Source: Mycoplasma phocoenae
GTDB taxonomy: Bacteria > Bacillota_I > Bacilli_A > Mycoplasmatales > Metamycoplasmataceae
Assembly (NCBI RefSeq): GCF_012934855.1
Contig: NZ_CP051481.1
Coordinates: 558,001 to 622,000 of the forward strand
Length of the DNA: 64,000 bases
Reading direction: 5' to 3'
Below, one piece after another: positions 63,655 through 64,000 of the stretch. Numbering within the stretch: the first letter of the stretch is position 1; each line of letters starts with the position of its first letter. A program made the position numbers and the translations under genes. The notes under the pieces are model-generated. The model made no database searches. It was not told the DNA's origin and saw only the letters and a program-made list of their open reading frames with translations.

Positions 63655-64000
63655 TGATCGCTATAATTGGCAAAAGCGGTGTCGGCAAAACAACCTTTTT
63701 AAAAAAATTAGAAAAACATGGTTTTAAAGTGCTAATCGCAGATGAATTTGTTAATGAATTGTACAAAAAGGGGAATTTAGGATACAAAAAAATTAAACAT
63801 ACGCTAGGTGAAAAATATGTGGATGAAAACGGCGTCAACAAAAAAGCACTTAAGGAAAGCATTAATTTAAATTTAGACTTTATAAACGAGGTTGAAGAGT
63901 TGATTTTCCCCATCATAGAAAACCATTTAAAAATAACAAATTATGACTTTGTTGAAATGTCAAATATATTTAGTAAAAATGCAAATTTTTTACCGTATTT
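63654..64000 (+). CDS. coaE: Dephospho-CoA kinase, N-terminal part (runs off the window)
   Basis: Final step of coenzyme A synthesis. Seen: P-loop IAIIGKSGVGKTTFLKKLEK, VLIADEFVNELYKKGNLGYK (the D-x-I/F-V region), and KKALKESI as in CoaE (usual RKALGEIVF). About 115 residues are visible before the edge. The ATG overlaps the stop of the exonuclease gene (TAATG). Same operon as dnaE. Confidence 0.82.
   Translation, partial: MIAIIGKSGVGKTTFLKKLEKHGFKVLIADEFVNELYKKGNLGYKKIKHTLGEKYVDENGVNKKALKESINLNLDFINEVEELIFPIIENHLKITNYDFVEMSNIFSKNANFLPY

Overview
This window is a piece of a wall-less bacterial genome of the Mycoplasma (Mollicutes) type. The DNA is strongly AT-rich, and most genes read through only if TGA is translated as tryptophan (recA, pheT, thiI-neighbouring ezrA-like, dnaE and many others contain in-frame TGA at conserved Trp positions). 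All coordinates below assume that code. The housekeeping genes, the stand-alone 5'-3' exonuclease, the ribosomal and tmRNA genes and the MIP-like (DUF31) proteases fit a mycoplasma of the hominis/pneumoniae-related branch. The tmRNA tag resembles the tag I remember for Mycoplasma mobile, but I could not check this.

Region by region: 1-9727 (minus strand) is a long housekeeping run: rarA, pheS, pheT, recA, then ymdB, nusB, a small unknown gene, tlyA, sufS, sufU and a dinB fragment at the edge. 9807-11886 (minus) holds a C-anchored membrane protein, a NERD-domain membrane protein and a HELAH zinc metalloprotease. 11995-12914 (plus) has rpsT and ppa. 12966-14700 (minus) has ssrA (tmRNA) and the infC-rpmI-rplT operon with a leader attenuator and a probable ATT start. 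14.8-16.2 kb is a graveyard: a full-length rpsO pseudogene and a frameshifted msrAB pseudogene.

16.8-45.2 kb is the striking part. Three giant minus-strand genes encode exported proteins built from 66- and 68-residue tandem modules (21, 22 and 8 modules). They alternate with two almost identical plus-strand genes for 1293-residue MIP/DUF31-like serine proteases. About 12.55 kb is duplicated in tandem. The middle repeat gene has the N-terminus of the first and the C-terminus of the third, as expected from unequal crossing-over through the module arrays. After each protease gene lies a mosaic pseudogene: N-terminal and C-terminal remnants of the repeat family with a piece of truB between them.

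45.6-56.8 kb mixes accessory and core genes: a paralogue of the 9.8-kb membrane protein, two frameshifted surface-protein genes whose first frameshift lies in an eight-A tract next to the start codon, the rpsO / ribF / HAD / truB cluster, a DUF4298 protein, an M28 peptidase lipoprotein, a MORN-repeat protein and rpsD. 56.9-64.0 kb (plus) is core again: ezrA-like and thiI, then dnaE, 5'-3' exonuclease and coaE (cut by the window end).

Several genes (ymdB, the HELAH protease, ppa, ezrA-like, dnaE) have a TATAAT/TAAAAT box only 6-7 bases before ATG and no Shine-Dalgarno, which points to leaderless mRNAs.
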